From the NCBI GenBank assembly GCA_023853785.1, contig JAJIRX010000978.1, positions 1 through 64,000 of the forward strand: a stretch of DNA of 64,000 nucleotides, in the 5' to 3' direction. The notes beneath the pieces were generated by a model that made no database searches, was not told the DNA's origin, and saw nothing but the letters and a program-made list of their open reading frames with translations. Each line of letters begins with the position of its first letter. Position 1 is the stretch's first letter. The position numbers and the translations under genes were made by a program. Below are positions 24,225 to 36,190 of the stretch, in pieces. Source of the stretch: Psilocybe azurescens. Taxonomy: Eukaryota > Basidiomycota > Agaricomycetes > Agaricales > Agrocybaceae.

Positions 24225-25068
24225 AGGATCCCTGAAAGTAGACTTCGAACCCAGATCCCAATCCGGATAGAAATTTTGAAAATTTTTGGAACCCGTAGGA
24301 CTATCCGGATAAAAATTGGGCATTTTGGCCAGAACCCAGACACGATTTCCGGATAGAAATTGGACTGGCCAACCCAACCCAGATCCGCTTCCGGATAAAA
24401 ATTTGTGTAGGGGTTGACTCGAACATAATAATTGTGGGCAGCATACATACTTCTAATGAAAAAATAACCACTACACTATCTAGATACATTCCTCAAAGAT
24501 CTCAGAAAACCTCAATCTCAGTAAAAGCTATATATTCAAAGTCATGCAGCAAAAATGGACGACACAGTAATGTATCACACTCGCTGAACATCATGGGTGT
24601 TTTATGCTCCATCGGAGGCAACCTGGCTTCAAAATCTCTCAAGACGACTGGACATTGTTCAGAGACATCAAATATAACAGCAAAAAGCTATAGTGACTTT
24701 GAAAGCTTTTGTTGGAGGGGAAAAACCAGCAGAGCAGGAGCCTGAAGAGGATGTTTAGCTAGGCCTTAAAATGAGCAATATTGGTTGTATTTTTATCAAA
24801 TATTAAATCTTAACGTACATTATCTACGAGACTTTCATAGAGCTGGTATTATGGCTCCAGAGGAGCCGGTGAGCGAAAAATGGGCATTCTGGGGCGAAAA
24901 ATGTGAAAATCACGATTTTGGGTAACCCAGATCCGCGTCCGGATAGAAATTTCCCTTACCTGAACCCAGATCCCAAATCCGGATAGAAATTGGCCAAAGT
25001 CGTCCGGATAGAAATTTGGAAAAACTCGACTTTTGGATCTGGGTTCCAAGTCTACTTTCAGGGGTGCT
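24225..25068. mobile_element. Family C non-autonomous DNA transposon (copy 1), 8-bp TSD
   Basis: The TSD GCCGTAGG is at 24217-24224 and 25069-25076. Left end AGGATCCCTGAAAGTAGACT; right end reverse-complemented AGCACCCCTGAAAGTAGACT; the match continues through GAACCCAGATCC to give TIRs of about 34 bp. Subterminal zones carry repeats of TCCGGATAGAAATT. The 844-bp element has no transposase. It sits about 310 bp upstream of the transporter ATG, in the presumed promoter region. Confidence 0.93.
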
Positions 25069-25380
25069 GCCGTAGGCTCTTGCGGCTGAGAGATTGGCTC
25101 AAGAGCGCTGGCCAACCCGAGCGGAATAATACGCGGAAGGACAAACGTGCGCAGTCGATCTGTGGCAGTGCGGCGTATCACAGAGGCTTGGCTTGGCGAA
25201 GTCGAGGCCAATGCATATGCGGTGATGACGTTATTGTCTGCAGCAAACCATTACATAAAAATTTATATCAAACGGCTACCTCCCTTGTTCGTCGCTCACT
25301 TCAACCGCAACTTCACTTCCCTGCCCTTTGTTTCCTCTTACACTATTACCGACCAACCAGCATATACATACGGACAGTAT

Positions 25381-28344
25381 ATGGCGGTGGACGATGTCGT
25401 CCGACGCGCGATACATCTACACGTACAGGACCCAGCGCACGCTGGGCTGGGATATCACGCTTATCTGAACCAAGAGATGGGCGGGGAGACACCCTTCGGT
25501 GATCTTCTCCTTGCTGTATTTAACGTACGTTTCTATTTTACGTCCCTATATCGCTCTGCGGTTGTCGATTGACCACAGTTTCTGATATACACACATTCTG
25601 AACCCTTATCGCTCCTCGGATTGTGCAGTCCATCCTCGAGGTCTTCTTGCTATGCGCTGCTGGGTATATCCTGGCAAGACAGGGTATTCTGGATAAGAAG
25701 ACTCAAAAGGCGCGTATATGCTCTCTCGACTATTTCTGGTTCGCTCGTCTGTGCTTTATATATCGTCGATGCTGACGTGTGTAATTATAGCAAATCAACA
25801 GACTCAACGTGTCGCTCTTCACACCCGCACTGCTCTTCTCCAAAGTCGCTTTTTACTTGACGCCCGGTACGCTGGATTTCCGATTTCGTATGGTTCGCGA
25901 TTTGTGATGGGACTTACATTACACTGGCTCGCCAGAGAAACTGAAGGAACTCTGGGTGATTCCGATATGGTTCATCATCGTCACCGGCACCTCGATGGTC
26001 GTAGGTCGGGTTCTCGGCTGGACGTTCGGGTTGAGGAAGTCGCAGAGGTACGTGCATCCCATCCTTCTCCTTGTGTTCGCCATCCTTTCCACCATTCCCG
26101 TTCCCATTCATGTCCCATTCCTGTCCCATTCTCCGTTCATCGCGCTGTTTCTCTCCGTCTTGCCCCTATCCACAAGTACCCTGCGGACCATCACATCCCA
26201 CCTTACTCGCCCTTGTCTCTCTCAGCCTTTGCACTTAATTGACCCCAACTCACATCTATCCACGCATACAGGAGCTTCGTCATGGCCGCCGCGATGTTCA
26301 TGAACTCCAACGCGCTGCCCATCGCGCTGATGCAGAGCCTCGTCGTCTCGGTGCCCGACCTTGCATGGGGCTCGGACGACAACAAGAACGCGATGCTCGG
26401 ACGCGCGCTGACGTATCTGACGATGTACAGCACGCTAGGGATGGTGGTACGTATTTCTCTACTCTCCACCCCTCGTCTGCCACCTCCACACCTTTCCTCC
26501 CACCCTTACCCTTACACCCGCATATATCCCGCTGACCGTCCTTAACAGGTCAGATACAGCTACGGCGTCAGCCTGCTCTCGCGCGCCGACACCGTTCTCG
26601 CCCCCGCCGCCACCATCTCATCCACAACGACGCCGTCGCCCTCCGTCCTCGGGCTCGACGCCGGCAGGGGCAGCGAGCGCACGCCGCTCCTCGTCGACTT
26701 CACCGACGAAGGCGAGGGCGAGGACAGCGCGCACGATCTGCGCACGCACGCGTCGAGCTCGACGCTCGTGCACTCGTCGGCGTCGATGAAGCGGGCCGCG
26801 GGCCAGTTCACGGAGTCGCCGACGTCCTCGGCGCCGTCGTCGCCCCGCTTCGCGTCCGCCGGCGTCCCTGGCGCCGCTGCTGCGCCATCGACCGGAGCGT
26901 GTCGGGAGCGGCAAAAGTCCACAAACGCAACATGCATCGGGGCCAGGGCACCAACACGGCACGGGAACGGGAGCGGGAGCAGGAACGGGAGGAGATGGGA
27001 GACCGCCCCGACCGCCCGCGAAGCGCAACACGACGTTCTACAACTCGTTCCCGAATAGTCCGAATGAGAGCCGGGCGGATTTGCCTGCGTGGGGTGCGGG
27101 TGCGTCTGCTTCGACTGGTGCTGGTGCTGGAGCTGGTGCAGCGGGGGTGTTAGGGGTGTGGGCGCGAGGGATACGGAGACGAGCGGCAGTGAGCACGACG
27201 ACGACGACGACGAAGTCGCGCGAAACCGCAATAGACCCTCCGACCTCGAGCACTGCGCGCACCCGCACCCACACGCCCCGCACGCGCCCAGCGCCCCTCC
27301 ACGCTCCGCGCCGCCCTCCGCGCCCTGCACACACACGTCCTGCACCGCTGCGCACGCTCCTCCTCGCGGTCCAGGCGTTCCTCACGGTCCCGCTGTACGC
27401 GGCGCTGCTCTCGCTCGTCGTCGCGCTGACGCCCAAGTTACAGTATGCGCTGGAGCACAACGCGGCGCTGCGGCCCGTGAACGGCGCGATTGGGATGTGC
27501 GGGAAGTGCGCGGTGCCGATCACGCTCGTTGTGCTGGGCGGGTATTTTTGGGGCGGGGAGCAAGGGCGCGAGCGGGAGGGAGGTGCGGTTGTGAAAAGGA
27601 GGAGCAGGAAAGATGGGCGGGGGGTGTGCAGCGCGTTAAGGAGCTGCTGCACATCGGGGCACGATCAGATGCGAATGCGAAACAGGCAGGGGAGTGGGAA
27701 AGGAGACGAGCCGGGGAGGAAGCCGGGCGAGACGAAGACGGTGCTCCTCGCGATCTCGGCGCGCATGCTGCTCACGCCGCTCATGCTCGCGCCGCTCATG
27801 GTCTTTGCGACGAAGAGCGATTGGCATGCTGTGTTTGAGGAGTGAGTTTTTTCTTTTTGGTTTTTTTGGTTTTGGTTTTGGTTTTGGTCTTGGCGGGATG
27901 TCGTATGGTGTGCTGTGAGAGCGGGGTGTATGCACCCTTTGTTTCCTCCTTTCTATCCTTCGTTATTTCATACTTCATGAACCTCCTTTCCTAATCCTTC
28001 AGCCTCGACCCTCGCTCGTTCCTCCTCTTTCCCGCCTCTGCACCTCCTTTCCTTCCTCTCTCCCTCTCTTCACGACAAATTTCCAACTAACCCTCGTCCC
28101 TCACAGCCCGATATTCGTCGTCGTCAACACCCTCCTGCTCTGCTCCCCGCCCGCGCTCACCCTCGCGCAGATCACGTCCGCGGGCGCATCGGGCGGCGCG
28201 TTCGAGCGGCTCATCAGCCGCACGATATTTTGGAGCTATTGCGTGCTGACGCCGGTTGTTATGCTGGGGAGCGTGTTGGGGGGCTGTGGTTGGCGAAGCT
28301 TTAGGATTGATGAGGTGGTGATGTGTGAGGCGGTGGAGTGGTGA
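25381..28344 (+). CDS. AEC-type (auxin efflux carrier / ECM3-like) membrane transporter
   Basis: Predicted integral membrane transporter of the auxin-efflux-carrier superfamily, which in fungi includes the yeast ECM3-type proteins; substrate unknown. Exons as read: 25381-25524, 25629-25709, 25791-25866, 25936-26047, 26272-26446, 26549-27841, 28107-28344. N-terminal membrane block: SILEVFLLCAAGYILARQGI, LNVSLFTPALLFSKV, IPIWFIIVTGTSMVVGRVLG, MFMNSNALPIALMQSL; then a long low-complexity cytoplasmic loop; then the C-terminal block VVALTPKLQYALEHNAALRP, ARMLLTPLM and ALTLAQIT...RLISRTIFW. Oddities: the exon 2 donor reads GC (AAAAG|GCGCGT) instead of GT, and the loop needs a +1 shift between about 26930 and 27057, since the upstream frame stops at 27058. 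So it is either frameshifted or misassembled. The broken copy at 5233-6275 confirms the exon blocks. Confidence 0.82.
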
Positions 28345-29599
28345 GGTGAGGTGGTGGAGACGGAGGCGGGTGTGGGTTGATTTGGTTTGAGGTAGCGAGA
28401 TGATTGTCTTGCGATGGGTGGCTTTTCTTGTTTTTTCTTGCTTTTTCCTTCTGGTGCGCTGAGCCTGCTTAGTTGATTGTTCCTGCTTCATTCTTTGGCT
28501 TCCTTTATATATTGGTGCTGGTGCAATCGTGATACGTATGTCACTGCATACTGACAGATAGAATTTCATTTGATTTTTTTGGCATTTTTACTTACTTTAC
28601 TCATGTGCTTAGTAGTTCTTTAATGTCTCTGAGTTGACTTAGGGCTTTCACAAAGTGTACAACTTCAAGATTCCGAGCTCTGCCGAGGCCGTAAAATTTG
28701 AAATGAAATTTGGAATCTGGGTGCCGGCGGCCGTTTTAGTTCTTGTTCTTTTCTGAATTTTATTTTTTTGCTTTATAGGGGGACGAGCCTTCCACCTCTT
28801 TCGTTCCAACCTACATGTTCATTGTCGCCGCGACTATAGACACCGGGTTCATAGTGATTCAGATTTGAACACATCTAGTACAATTGATATCAATCTAAGT
28901 CTGCTATAGAGATTAATGGAAAACTTGATGTTGTTGGGATGTGGCGTCTCCTCCTTCCGTCCCGTCTACTATGACCACTTCTTCGCCTCACCTCATTGCT
29001 CCTTGTCCGTGTATCAACAACCCCGGACTATGATTCTCCTTTGAGCATAGTATCTGCCACTGTCTGCACTGTGCAAGCCTTCCAACATCGTCTCCGCGCG
29101 TTTGTTACTTGTGCCATTGACATGCCCTGGCATTCCTTCCCATGGAGCAAGCTACACTTGAGAGGGAACCGTCTTCTTAGGAATCATTTATATTATCAGA
29201 GTGCGAGTCTGTTGTGTTGTTAGGATAGTGTTGGATATACATTTATTTGTCCGGTATGACGCCGTTTCATAACCGGGCCATCTTGTCGACTCTTTATGTC
29301 TACATATACACCTTGCACTCCATCGCACGCAGCAGACACCCTCACTCATAACTCCTTGATAATATTTGCTATATCTTAACTCTTTCTGTATCATTCTCGA
29401 TGGAGTACACCAGAAAAATCATTCTCTAGAAGCGCAACAAAGGATACACGAAGGGTACATATCTGTAATACCCTCATTCTTGTGATTTATAGGGTGTTGA
29501 GTCTGCGTTGGCTTTAGGTTGTACTAGGCTCCTCCTGCAAGCCCATAATGTATTCTCTCCAAAATCTGAGTCCCATTCCAATAACCCTCGGAATTTATC
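28345..29599. other. Intergenic stretch, no recognisable gene
   Basis: AT-rich sequence after the transporter, with an ORF at 28996-29223 that has no motif. A TGTTGGGATG stretch at about 28933 resembles an LTR start, but no matching end with a TSD was found. Confidence 0.4.
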
Positions 29600-30600
29600 C
29601 TGACTGATGGTATTTTCATGTCACCACAATTTTCGATACCGCCTTGTAGTGGTGCTGACTGCTATCAATCTGATGGACGACAAAGCCACACTCAAACATC
29701 ACATCAATAGAACAGACATTCAACCATTATCTGTTCAAATCCTGGCACGATCTTGTCCTGTGTATCTCCAATCGTCTCTCGTTGATGGTCTCCAGCTCAA
29801 GGTGTACTCGTGCCCATTTTTAGTACCCGTGATTATGTAATCACAATTTCTGGTAATGTCAGGAGTAAACAAGCTCTTTTCAAGAACTGCGACATTCAAT
29901 ATACCCAAAATTTTAAATCTTTGATTTAATGTTTCCAATTAATATATTTCTGAATTTTGGAAAAGATTTATTGCATAGAAACTCTGCAAAATGCTTAGTT
30001 CTGATTGTATAAATTCAATTCAAATTGGTGATCAAATCTGTATCGCAATATTCATGCTCAGAAGTGTTTCTGCTGCCTAAAAAATGAGCAGATTCACTTT
30101 TAATAGTCTCAAATATATTATTCATGATTTACCTAGATTAAATACAACAATGGAAATGCTCTATCCTTCTAAACTCAGCATGAGCACTAAAAGTGTGAAA
30201 GTTGACTGGTTTGTGTACTGTCAACCTAATAATAGATGAATTTACATGTAAATTTGAGGTCATGATCTATTAAAGGACAAATTTCTCCCCTTCAAGTTTC
30301 AGAGATGTATTTATTCTATTTGTTGAGAACCAGACCATTTAATGTTGACCGACCAGGAAACAAAAGCCATCAAATTACATAATCACGGATACTAAAAATG
30401 GGCACGAGTATTCTTCACCACACGGAATCGGTGCCGACAGACCTTCAATTGATAACCTCGCACACGGCGGTGGGTCCTCATTAAACGACCCCGCGCGGGA
30501 GGAATGTAAAACTACAGGTTGAAACGGCATTGTTACAGCATAGGTTGAATTAACTGCAGTACCATTGTCCCTCCCAATTCTTATCCGCTCCACCGACTTG
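29600..30600 (-). pseudogene. Unknown gene X, copy 1, interrupted by a TA-flanked element
   Basis: Two pieces, 30600-30411 and 29806-29600, match two parts of the minus-strand sequence at 35830-35166. In the first piece NSTYAVTMPFQPVV corresponds to SSADDVAMSFKPVV of the other copy; in the second, DDWRYTGQDRARI corresponds to NDWRYIVPDYSRPRI and the DNA continues to match through ATGTCTGTTCTATT and GTGGCTTTG. The two pieces are separated by a 602-bp element. The family is not recognised. Stops occur in all frames, so it is dead. Confidence 0.6.
29807..30408. mobile_element. 602-bp TA-flanked element with ~36-bp TIRs
   Basis: Both ends read CTCGTGCCCATTTTTAGTA (left on the plus strand, right reverse-complemented), then CCGTGATTATGTAAT with one mismatch. 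TA flanks each side (29805-29806, 30409-30410). The interior is very AT-rich without an ORF. This fits a non-autonomous Tc1/mariner-like element and it interrupts gene X. Confidence 0.88.
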
Positions 30601-31784
30601 GATACTCATGGAGAAAAATCTGAAAACACAAAGATATATGGAGTTGAGGAAATGAGAAATGATTCCGTTTAGAATCCATGGTGACTACCACATAGACTCA
30701 CTGATACAACATTTACCTCAGCTTTAATAATACGATAGGGAGATATATATATTATGAAAGCGTTTAGTGTGTGTATCTTCTCAAGGCTACACTATTCCCA
30801 ATATCAACAGTGGACATGTCCATTCCAGTCAATATCGAAGAACATACAATTAGCGCCGGCCTCAACGGCTCAATGCTTTTGAAATTTCTTACGGGTAAAT
30901 CTTCGCTTTGATGAATGTTAACACCATAGACTTACATATGTCAGGGATAAACACCATGGTATATGGTGGAACCGTGTATTTTTACTGTATGTTCTTCCAT
31001 TTTAATTGGACAAGTACTAACTTCAACAATGTACCCTACAGGATTCAAAATCCTGCAAACACAAATCGTCGCATCGTTCTATCGGCCATCTCAGTGCCTC
31101 TAGGGGCCCCAGGAGGTCAGAAATTCCACTTTCCAGAAAGGCTGATTTTCTGACTCATTAAGGAGACAATTCCGCCACTGAGAGGCAGAAAGAAAGGGCG
31201 GAATGAGGTCAGAAATACATCCACGAAATTGAACGTTTCATACCCTTCCTTTTGGGACTGACTGTTGTAAGGAGTGAAAATTCGAGCTTTAGAGATAAAA
31301 AAGCTAAAGCAAAGGTCTTATTATACGATGTAAAAAGTCAAAAAATCACAACTCTATCAAAGGAAAGATTACCAATTTTATCACACTTAAAATACAGAAA
31401 ATCATGATCCAACATGTACAGAAATCATATTTATTAATGATATAATGACTATGAGATCTGGTCTTCACAGATCATCGAGATACATATCAGGATCAAATGG
31501 TACCACAAATTAAATACCCAAAGAAAAACTGCATCAACCGGAAGCCAGAAGAACTTGCAAAGCAAAGGTGAATAGAAGGAAAGCAAGATAGCACAATGAC
31601 TTACATTTAATCTGTTGCATGTCAGCTGCACCGGGTACACGTTGGCATATCCTCCAGCAGTTGAGCTCAAGTTTGCATTACATGGGTGGGTGTGTGGACT
31701 GCATGAGTGTCAGAGGGATGGCATGGAGGTGCTGTTTGAGAGTGCTTACCAGGGTGACCCCTCATTCTGCCGCTGTAATGGGAT

Positions 31785-32330
31785 GTGCACAGTGGACGCC
31801 AGGGTGCTTCCTCGCCGGTGTCCACCGACACCTCGCTGTCGAACTCCATTGACGGCATGCCGCATTCACCGGACACACCGCCGTCGCTTACCTTGTCCAT
31901 CTCCTCGCTCTCTCGCTCACGCCCGCGTCCACGTTGCCGCCACTCTCACCCTCCCTCTCCTCATCACTCACATTGGCCACATCGACGGGCGTTCTCGCAT
32001 CCCCATGGGCACGCGCCGAAGAATGTGCACTTCCTAAGCCAGGACACGGACATCACGACCGTGAAGATCTTTAACCACTCCGTGCGCCCCGTGTCGCTCT
32101 TGTTCACGAATGTGAGTGGGGCAGGGGAGGGGGGCAAGGAGAGCGGGAACAAGACGGAGACGGAGACGGAGACGGAGACGGAGACGGAGACGGAGACGGA
32201 GACGGAGGGCGAGAGCAGGACGGGCGGGTTTGGGGCTTTGGCAGGTTTGGGGGCTTTGGCGGGTTTGGGGGCAGGCGGATGGGGGAGTGTTGGGTGGAGT
32301 GCGAGTGTTGGGGTGGAGTGCGAGTGAGTG
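31785..32330 (+). pseudogene. Captured gene fragment, PP1-regulatory (CBM21-type) N-terminus-like
   Basis: A GC-rich open frame within the family D element reads ...DGMPHSPDTPPSL..., a serine/arginine/histidine-rich stretch, then APKNVHFLSQDTDITTVKIF and NHSVRPVSLLF. K-N-V-H-F fits the RVxF-type docking motif for protein phosphatase 1, and its spacing to a [VL]-K-x-F-x-x-[SA]-x-R-P-x-S element resembles the start of fungal glycogen-targeting PP1 subunits. A (GAGACG)n tract then encodes Thr-Glu repeats. There is no carbohydrate-binding domain after it; the frame ends in low-complexity sequence. Identification is tentative. Confidence 0.4.
32153..32207. repeat. (GACGGA)n hexanucleotide microsatellite, about 9 units
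   Basis: Uninterrupted GACGGA units within the captured GC-rich segment. Confidence 0.95.
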
Positions 32331-32379
32331 CAGGGGCGCCGGGTGGAAGTGCAGCAACAGGAGGTGGGGCGACGGGAAG

Positions 32380-32800
32380 CTACCCGTTCCGAAGGTCGCT
32401 GCTCCTGTGAGGAGGAGCCAGTCGAGTGCAGGGGAGGAGGTGGCGACGGCGAGAACAGCAGAGGGCCAGCAGCATGCATTGCTGCTGGGCTGGGAACCAT
32501 TGAGTGCAGCAGAGGCAGCGAGGACGGCACAGGCCAGCAGCATCCCATGCTGCTGGAAACTGAGCCATCGAGTAGGGGGAGACGATGGTGCCGGCGAAGA
32601 TGATGAAGGCCCAGCAGCACGCGATGCGGCTGGGCTGGGAACCATCAAGTTGAGAGACGGCAGGGACGACGAACACCCAGCAGCACACGATGTTGCTGGG
32701 CTGGGAACCGTTGAGTGCAGGGGATGCAACAGCGGCGGCAAGGACATCACAGGCCCAGCAGCATCACATGCTGCTGGGAACTGAACCATTGAGTAGGGGG
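32380..32800. repeat. Imperfect minisatellite around CCAGCAGCA...TGCTGGGCTGGGAACC
   Basis: At least five imperfect units of about 60-90 bp share CAGCAGCA, CTGCTGGGCTGGGAACC and TTGAGT. Each unit contains a CAGCAG/CTGCTG inverted pair, so hairpins are possible. The ORFs on both strands here come from the repeat. Confidence 0.8.
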
Positions 32801-34383
32801 AGATGAATATGATGGTGCTGGTGAGGATGACGAAGGCCCTGTTATTGACCATAGTGTTTGCCCAAGCAGAGATTGTGTAATAAATAAAGGATTTGCAAAA
32901 ATGCAGAAATGTTGCGGAAATGTACAGATGAAATATAGACTTTTTTAGGCAGAATCACAGCAGAATATCTTTTTTGGACATAAATTTAACATGTGTACAA
33001 AATTTCCACTGTTTTTAGGAGGAATATGATGGTGAATTTTTCATCCAAAATGCAACCTTTCTCCTGAGCTATATTTCGTACCTTAAACGTACATTTTTGA
33101 CATTCGGAATTTCAGCATTCAATTCATCCATTTTTAGATTCAGGACTTTAGGGGCGGAAATATCCGTTTCAGACATTTAAGGGTGGTTAAAAATGGAATT
33201 TCCGGCCCGATCGGGCTCATAGTGGTGCTATAACTGCTTTACTTCATTTATTTTATTATCCAACGGTACTTCCTCAATTTAGATGTCGTGATTAATGTAG
33301 ACACGCGAGAATCCTTTTTTTTTTTTTTGGGGGAAGTGGATGCAAGCATTCGATGGGTTTGAGTACTTTCCAACTTTCTATTATATTCGTTGTTCATTAC
33401 TTCTGATGGACTACTGGTTGGTAAATATCATTGCTTATTTTATAATTCTCATCAATGCCTGGATAGATATGGAGATGTTACCACATCTGGGGACAATCGT
33501 TCTGGGCAATTTCGGTCAAATTGATACATTTGGTTGCGGAATTCGGTGATTCTTCCAGATAATTTTTTTGCATGAATATTTTCGTTAATAATATGCTATC
33601 CCAGGTCTCGTCATTACATCAACAGTCTTTGAGGTGTTAACTGGTCAGACAACCAGCAATGCAAATGTCAAAATAAGCAATAACATCACAAGGGCTGTGG
33701 ACTTTGTATCACTGGGCACTACATTTATTACAACGTGTTTTATTGGGTACAGAGTACATACCGCCTCTCAGTTAAATGGTCCAACATCCAAAAGATTATT
33801 CAACCATTTGTGGCCTTGGTCATCGAGTCAGCTGCAGCTTACTCACTTGTCCTCCTTCTTGAGGCCATCAGCGCTGTTGTTCCGTCATTCAATGCGTTAC
33901 AATCTCCCTTGGAAGAAGCCAACTCTTATCTTCAACCAGTAATGGTTGCCGTTGCGGTGCGTATTATCTACTATTCGTTAGATAAATCATGTGTGTTTAT
34001 CCTATGACCAGGGATGGCTCCAACAGTTCTGGTGGCCAGAATCACTCTTACAAACCCAAACAACACAGGCGCTTCTGCCCCAATCGCTCACTTATCCGGC
34101 TTACAATTCGGGTCCCACCAAGGGGTGGCCGGAGTAGGAATGCCATTGGAGGAGAAATAAATGCCTCTGTTCACACAGACGATGCGGAGTCGACCCCGAT
34201 GGCTGAATTGAAAGAGAGTCTAGCGTGGATGGCACATGTGGGAATCATGTCTAAAGTGCATACTAACCGCAAAGTGAGGATTGATCCGTTCGTCATTAAA
34301 TTTCCTTTTTCCTTCGTCGTTTCTATGCCGGATTTGGCTAAGTTTGGCATCATTCACGGCAATCAGGCTCAGATCAGATAATA

Positions 34384-35165
34384 TCAAACGATTGTGACTG
34401 TACATTATGTACGTAAATTTCTCTGTCGCGTCTTCACCTTTCAATTTTGGTTTTGTATTTATATTTGAAATTTCTCATATAATGTTGTGTAATAGGTCCG
34501 AAACACTGTTTTTCAAAACAGTGTCTAGCACCTGTCTCAGCCTCTACGTGTGGTGAGAGGATAAGAGCTCTGTGAGAACGCCAATGTTACCTGTGGAGTT
34601 GCGCCACGGCTAGCTATGCTTTTATGTGATGTTCTCGGGCTTATGTGAAAAGGTGGAGGTAGAGGGATAAGAGGAGTAAGACACGAGCGTGCTAACACTT
34701 GTAATGGAGGTATCTAGTTATGTAGCCAGTCCACTACGGTTTCAGATAAGAGATGCAAGAAGATAAGGAGCATGATTTTACTGGATGTGATCACCAGGGT
34801 TAGCAGTAAAATCAGTACCCTGGGAATTGAGGCCCTTCCAACGCGTGAGCAGGTCATCAAGTCATTGAGAAATGACGCCGAAGAAAGAGAGACCGCTAGG
34901 CTCCCTCGTAGGTACCTAATAGGTGTCTTCAAAAGTCGAGCGTACTCGTACTTATCTCGAAAACCGGTCATGACTGTGGGAGTTATCGACATCATTTAGA
35001 GCACATGCATTCTTTTCTCAGATTAAAAAAACTCACTTTGCTTCGTAAAGATTCGTAATTACTTTCAAGAAGCGTATCAGACGATACATTGACGCGAGGA
35101 TCATACATCCGTTATATCTCCATCTGTGTTTCAGGTGGTGTTATTCTGCATTATTTTGCGTTCTA
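34384..35165. other. Intergenic stretch, nothing recognised
   Basis: Short ORFs overlap on both strands at 34714-34999 without a known motif. Confidence 0.4.
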
Positions 35166-35830
35166 CTAGGTACACTGACAAACCAATATCTTATTTTGTC
35201 CAAACTCCGAATAAAGTACCTTTTTGTTCTCTGGATGCAATAACAATCTACTTCCGAGAGTTTTCTCATCTGATGGCATGCACCTATTACCGGGATTAGA
35301 TATTATCGTACAACGGCTCTGACCGCAATCAGTGTGATGGTTGGCAAAGCCACAAGTGTAAAAATCGTAAATAGAACAGACATCAAAATACAACTGCTCG
35401 GATTCTAGGCCTGGAGTAATCTGGCACTATGTAGCGCCAATCGTTAATCTCAAGCTGGTCTCCCACTCATGGCATACATCGATGCCCAACACAGGATCAG
35501 TACGTACGTACCTTCAAGTAACTTGAAGACATCGAATCGCACGGTCGTGTGTCCACAACCACCCTGCGGGTGTAAAATATGTACATATACTACTGGTTTA
35601 AACGACATTGCCACATCATCGGCCGAGCTAACTGCACCAGAAATTTCCTCCACATTCCAACGCCGACTCTGACATTTGTGGAGATCAAACAGAGGTTGGG
35701 TCCCAATGTCTTGATCATATCGGCGTTCGAACGCATCATAGTCGGCTGCCTTGCATGACCACACTACGCACGGGAAAAGATTTTTTGGTGTCACTATATC
35801 ATACATCATCGAAGGACATCATCAATGGCA
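35166..35830 (-). pseudogene. Unknown gene X, copy 2
   Basis: A 119-codon open frame (35809-35450) reads MMYDIVTPKNLFPCVVWSCK... and contains WNVEEISGAV and DVAMSFKPVV; after a stop a second frame (35460-35166) continues NDWRYIVPDYSRPRI and DVCSIYDFYTCGF. Parts of both recur at 29600-30600. No family is recognised and no membrane segment or signal peptide is clear. It is divergently placed about 360 bp upstream of 7-TM copy 4, as copy 1 is upstream of 7-TM copy 3, so the pair was duplicated together. It may be a split gene with an intron I could not place, or a pseudogene. Confidence 0.45.
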
Positions 35831-36136
35831 CGACGAAAGTAACTACAAATCATGATGGATGGTAACATGGCAACTTCAATGTAGCCGCATTTTTGAATTC
35901 AAGAATACCACCTCGTATACAAGGTCAGAACAAGCGACCCTGGATTACTTCCAGGCTGAGAGAAAAGGCGAGCAGCGAGTCTTCGGCCAATTATGCATCG
36001 CTAATCTTAATAAACTCCTTATGGTGCCGTATCCATGACGTTGATTATATATTTCGTACAGCATCTGTGGTAACTACCAAATAGAATTACTGATGACAAA
36101 GTTTACTTCAGCTCTAAAAACCGATGGTAGGCCGAG

Positions 36137-36190
36137 ATATATAAGCGTGTTCTCGGTGAATACATCTCCTCAAGTCTACAACATTTTAAA
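36137..36190 (+). promoter_or_regulatory. TATA-like box and conserved leader of 7-TM copy 4
   Basis: ATATATAAG at 36137-36145 lies about 46 bp before the ATG. Between them is TCTCCTCAAGTCTACAACAT (36165-36184), whose core TCCTC[AG]AG[TC]CTACA recurs just upstream of the ATG in copies 2, 8, 9 and 10, with weaker forms in copies 1, 3 and 7. Confidence 0.55.

Larger units (their letters stand above)
31103..33220. mobile_element. Family D insertion element carrying foreign gene sequence
   Basis: The sequence interrupts the third exon of membrane-family copy 3; both exon flanks align with intact relatives. The left end reads GGGGCCCCAGGAGGTCAGAAATTCCAC and the right end, reverse-complemented, reads GAGCCCGATCGGGCCGGAAATTCCAT, giving a weak TIR centred on GAAATTCCA. 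Motifs CAGAAAT and CGGAAAT recur near both ends. The middle (31.6-32.9 kb) is strikingly GC-rich against AT-rich ends. No exact TSD could be found, so the insertion is probably old. Confidence 0.7.
30816..34383 (+). pseudogene. 7-TM family pseudogene (copy 3), split by a 2.1-kb insertion
   Basis: Exon 1 begins ATG at 30816 (MSIPVNIEEHTISAGLNGSM), exon 2 gives INTMVYGGTVYFY, and exon 3 starts NTNRRIVLSAISVP and is cut at about 31102. It resumes at about 33221 with sequence matching ...WY.LDVVINVDTRES. The later exons are visible: a TM4 piece (IWRCYH equivalent at about 33470-33540), ITRAVDFVSLGTTFITTCFIGY (33678-33750), ESAAAYSLVLLLEAI, and the last exon GMAPTVLVARITLTNPNN (about 34013-34068). 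One base is missing at the last splice acceptor (CAG|GGATGG instead of CAG|GGGATGG) and the frame shifts again after the SGLQFGS motif. It is non-functional. Confidence 0.88.

Noticed and set aside
26560..27940. Minus-strand ORFs up to 261 codons over the transporter
   Set aside because: GC-rich antisense shadows of the transporter loop; the plus-strand reading has the family motifs and splice sites.
28933..29400. Possible LTR starting TGTTGGGATG
   Set aside because: No CA end with a matching 5-bp duplication was found.
32034..32852. 222- to 272-codon ORFs on both strands
   Set aside because: Produced by the hexanucleotide and CAGCAG-type repeats; only the 31785-32330 frame has a plausible protein motif.
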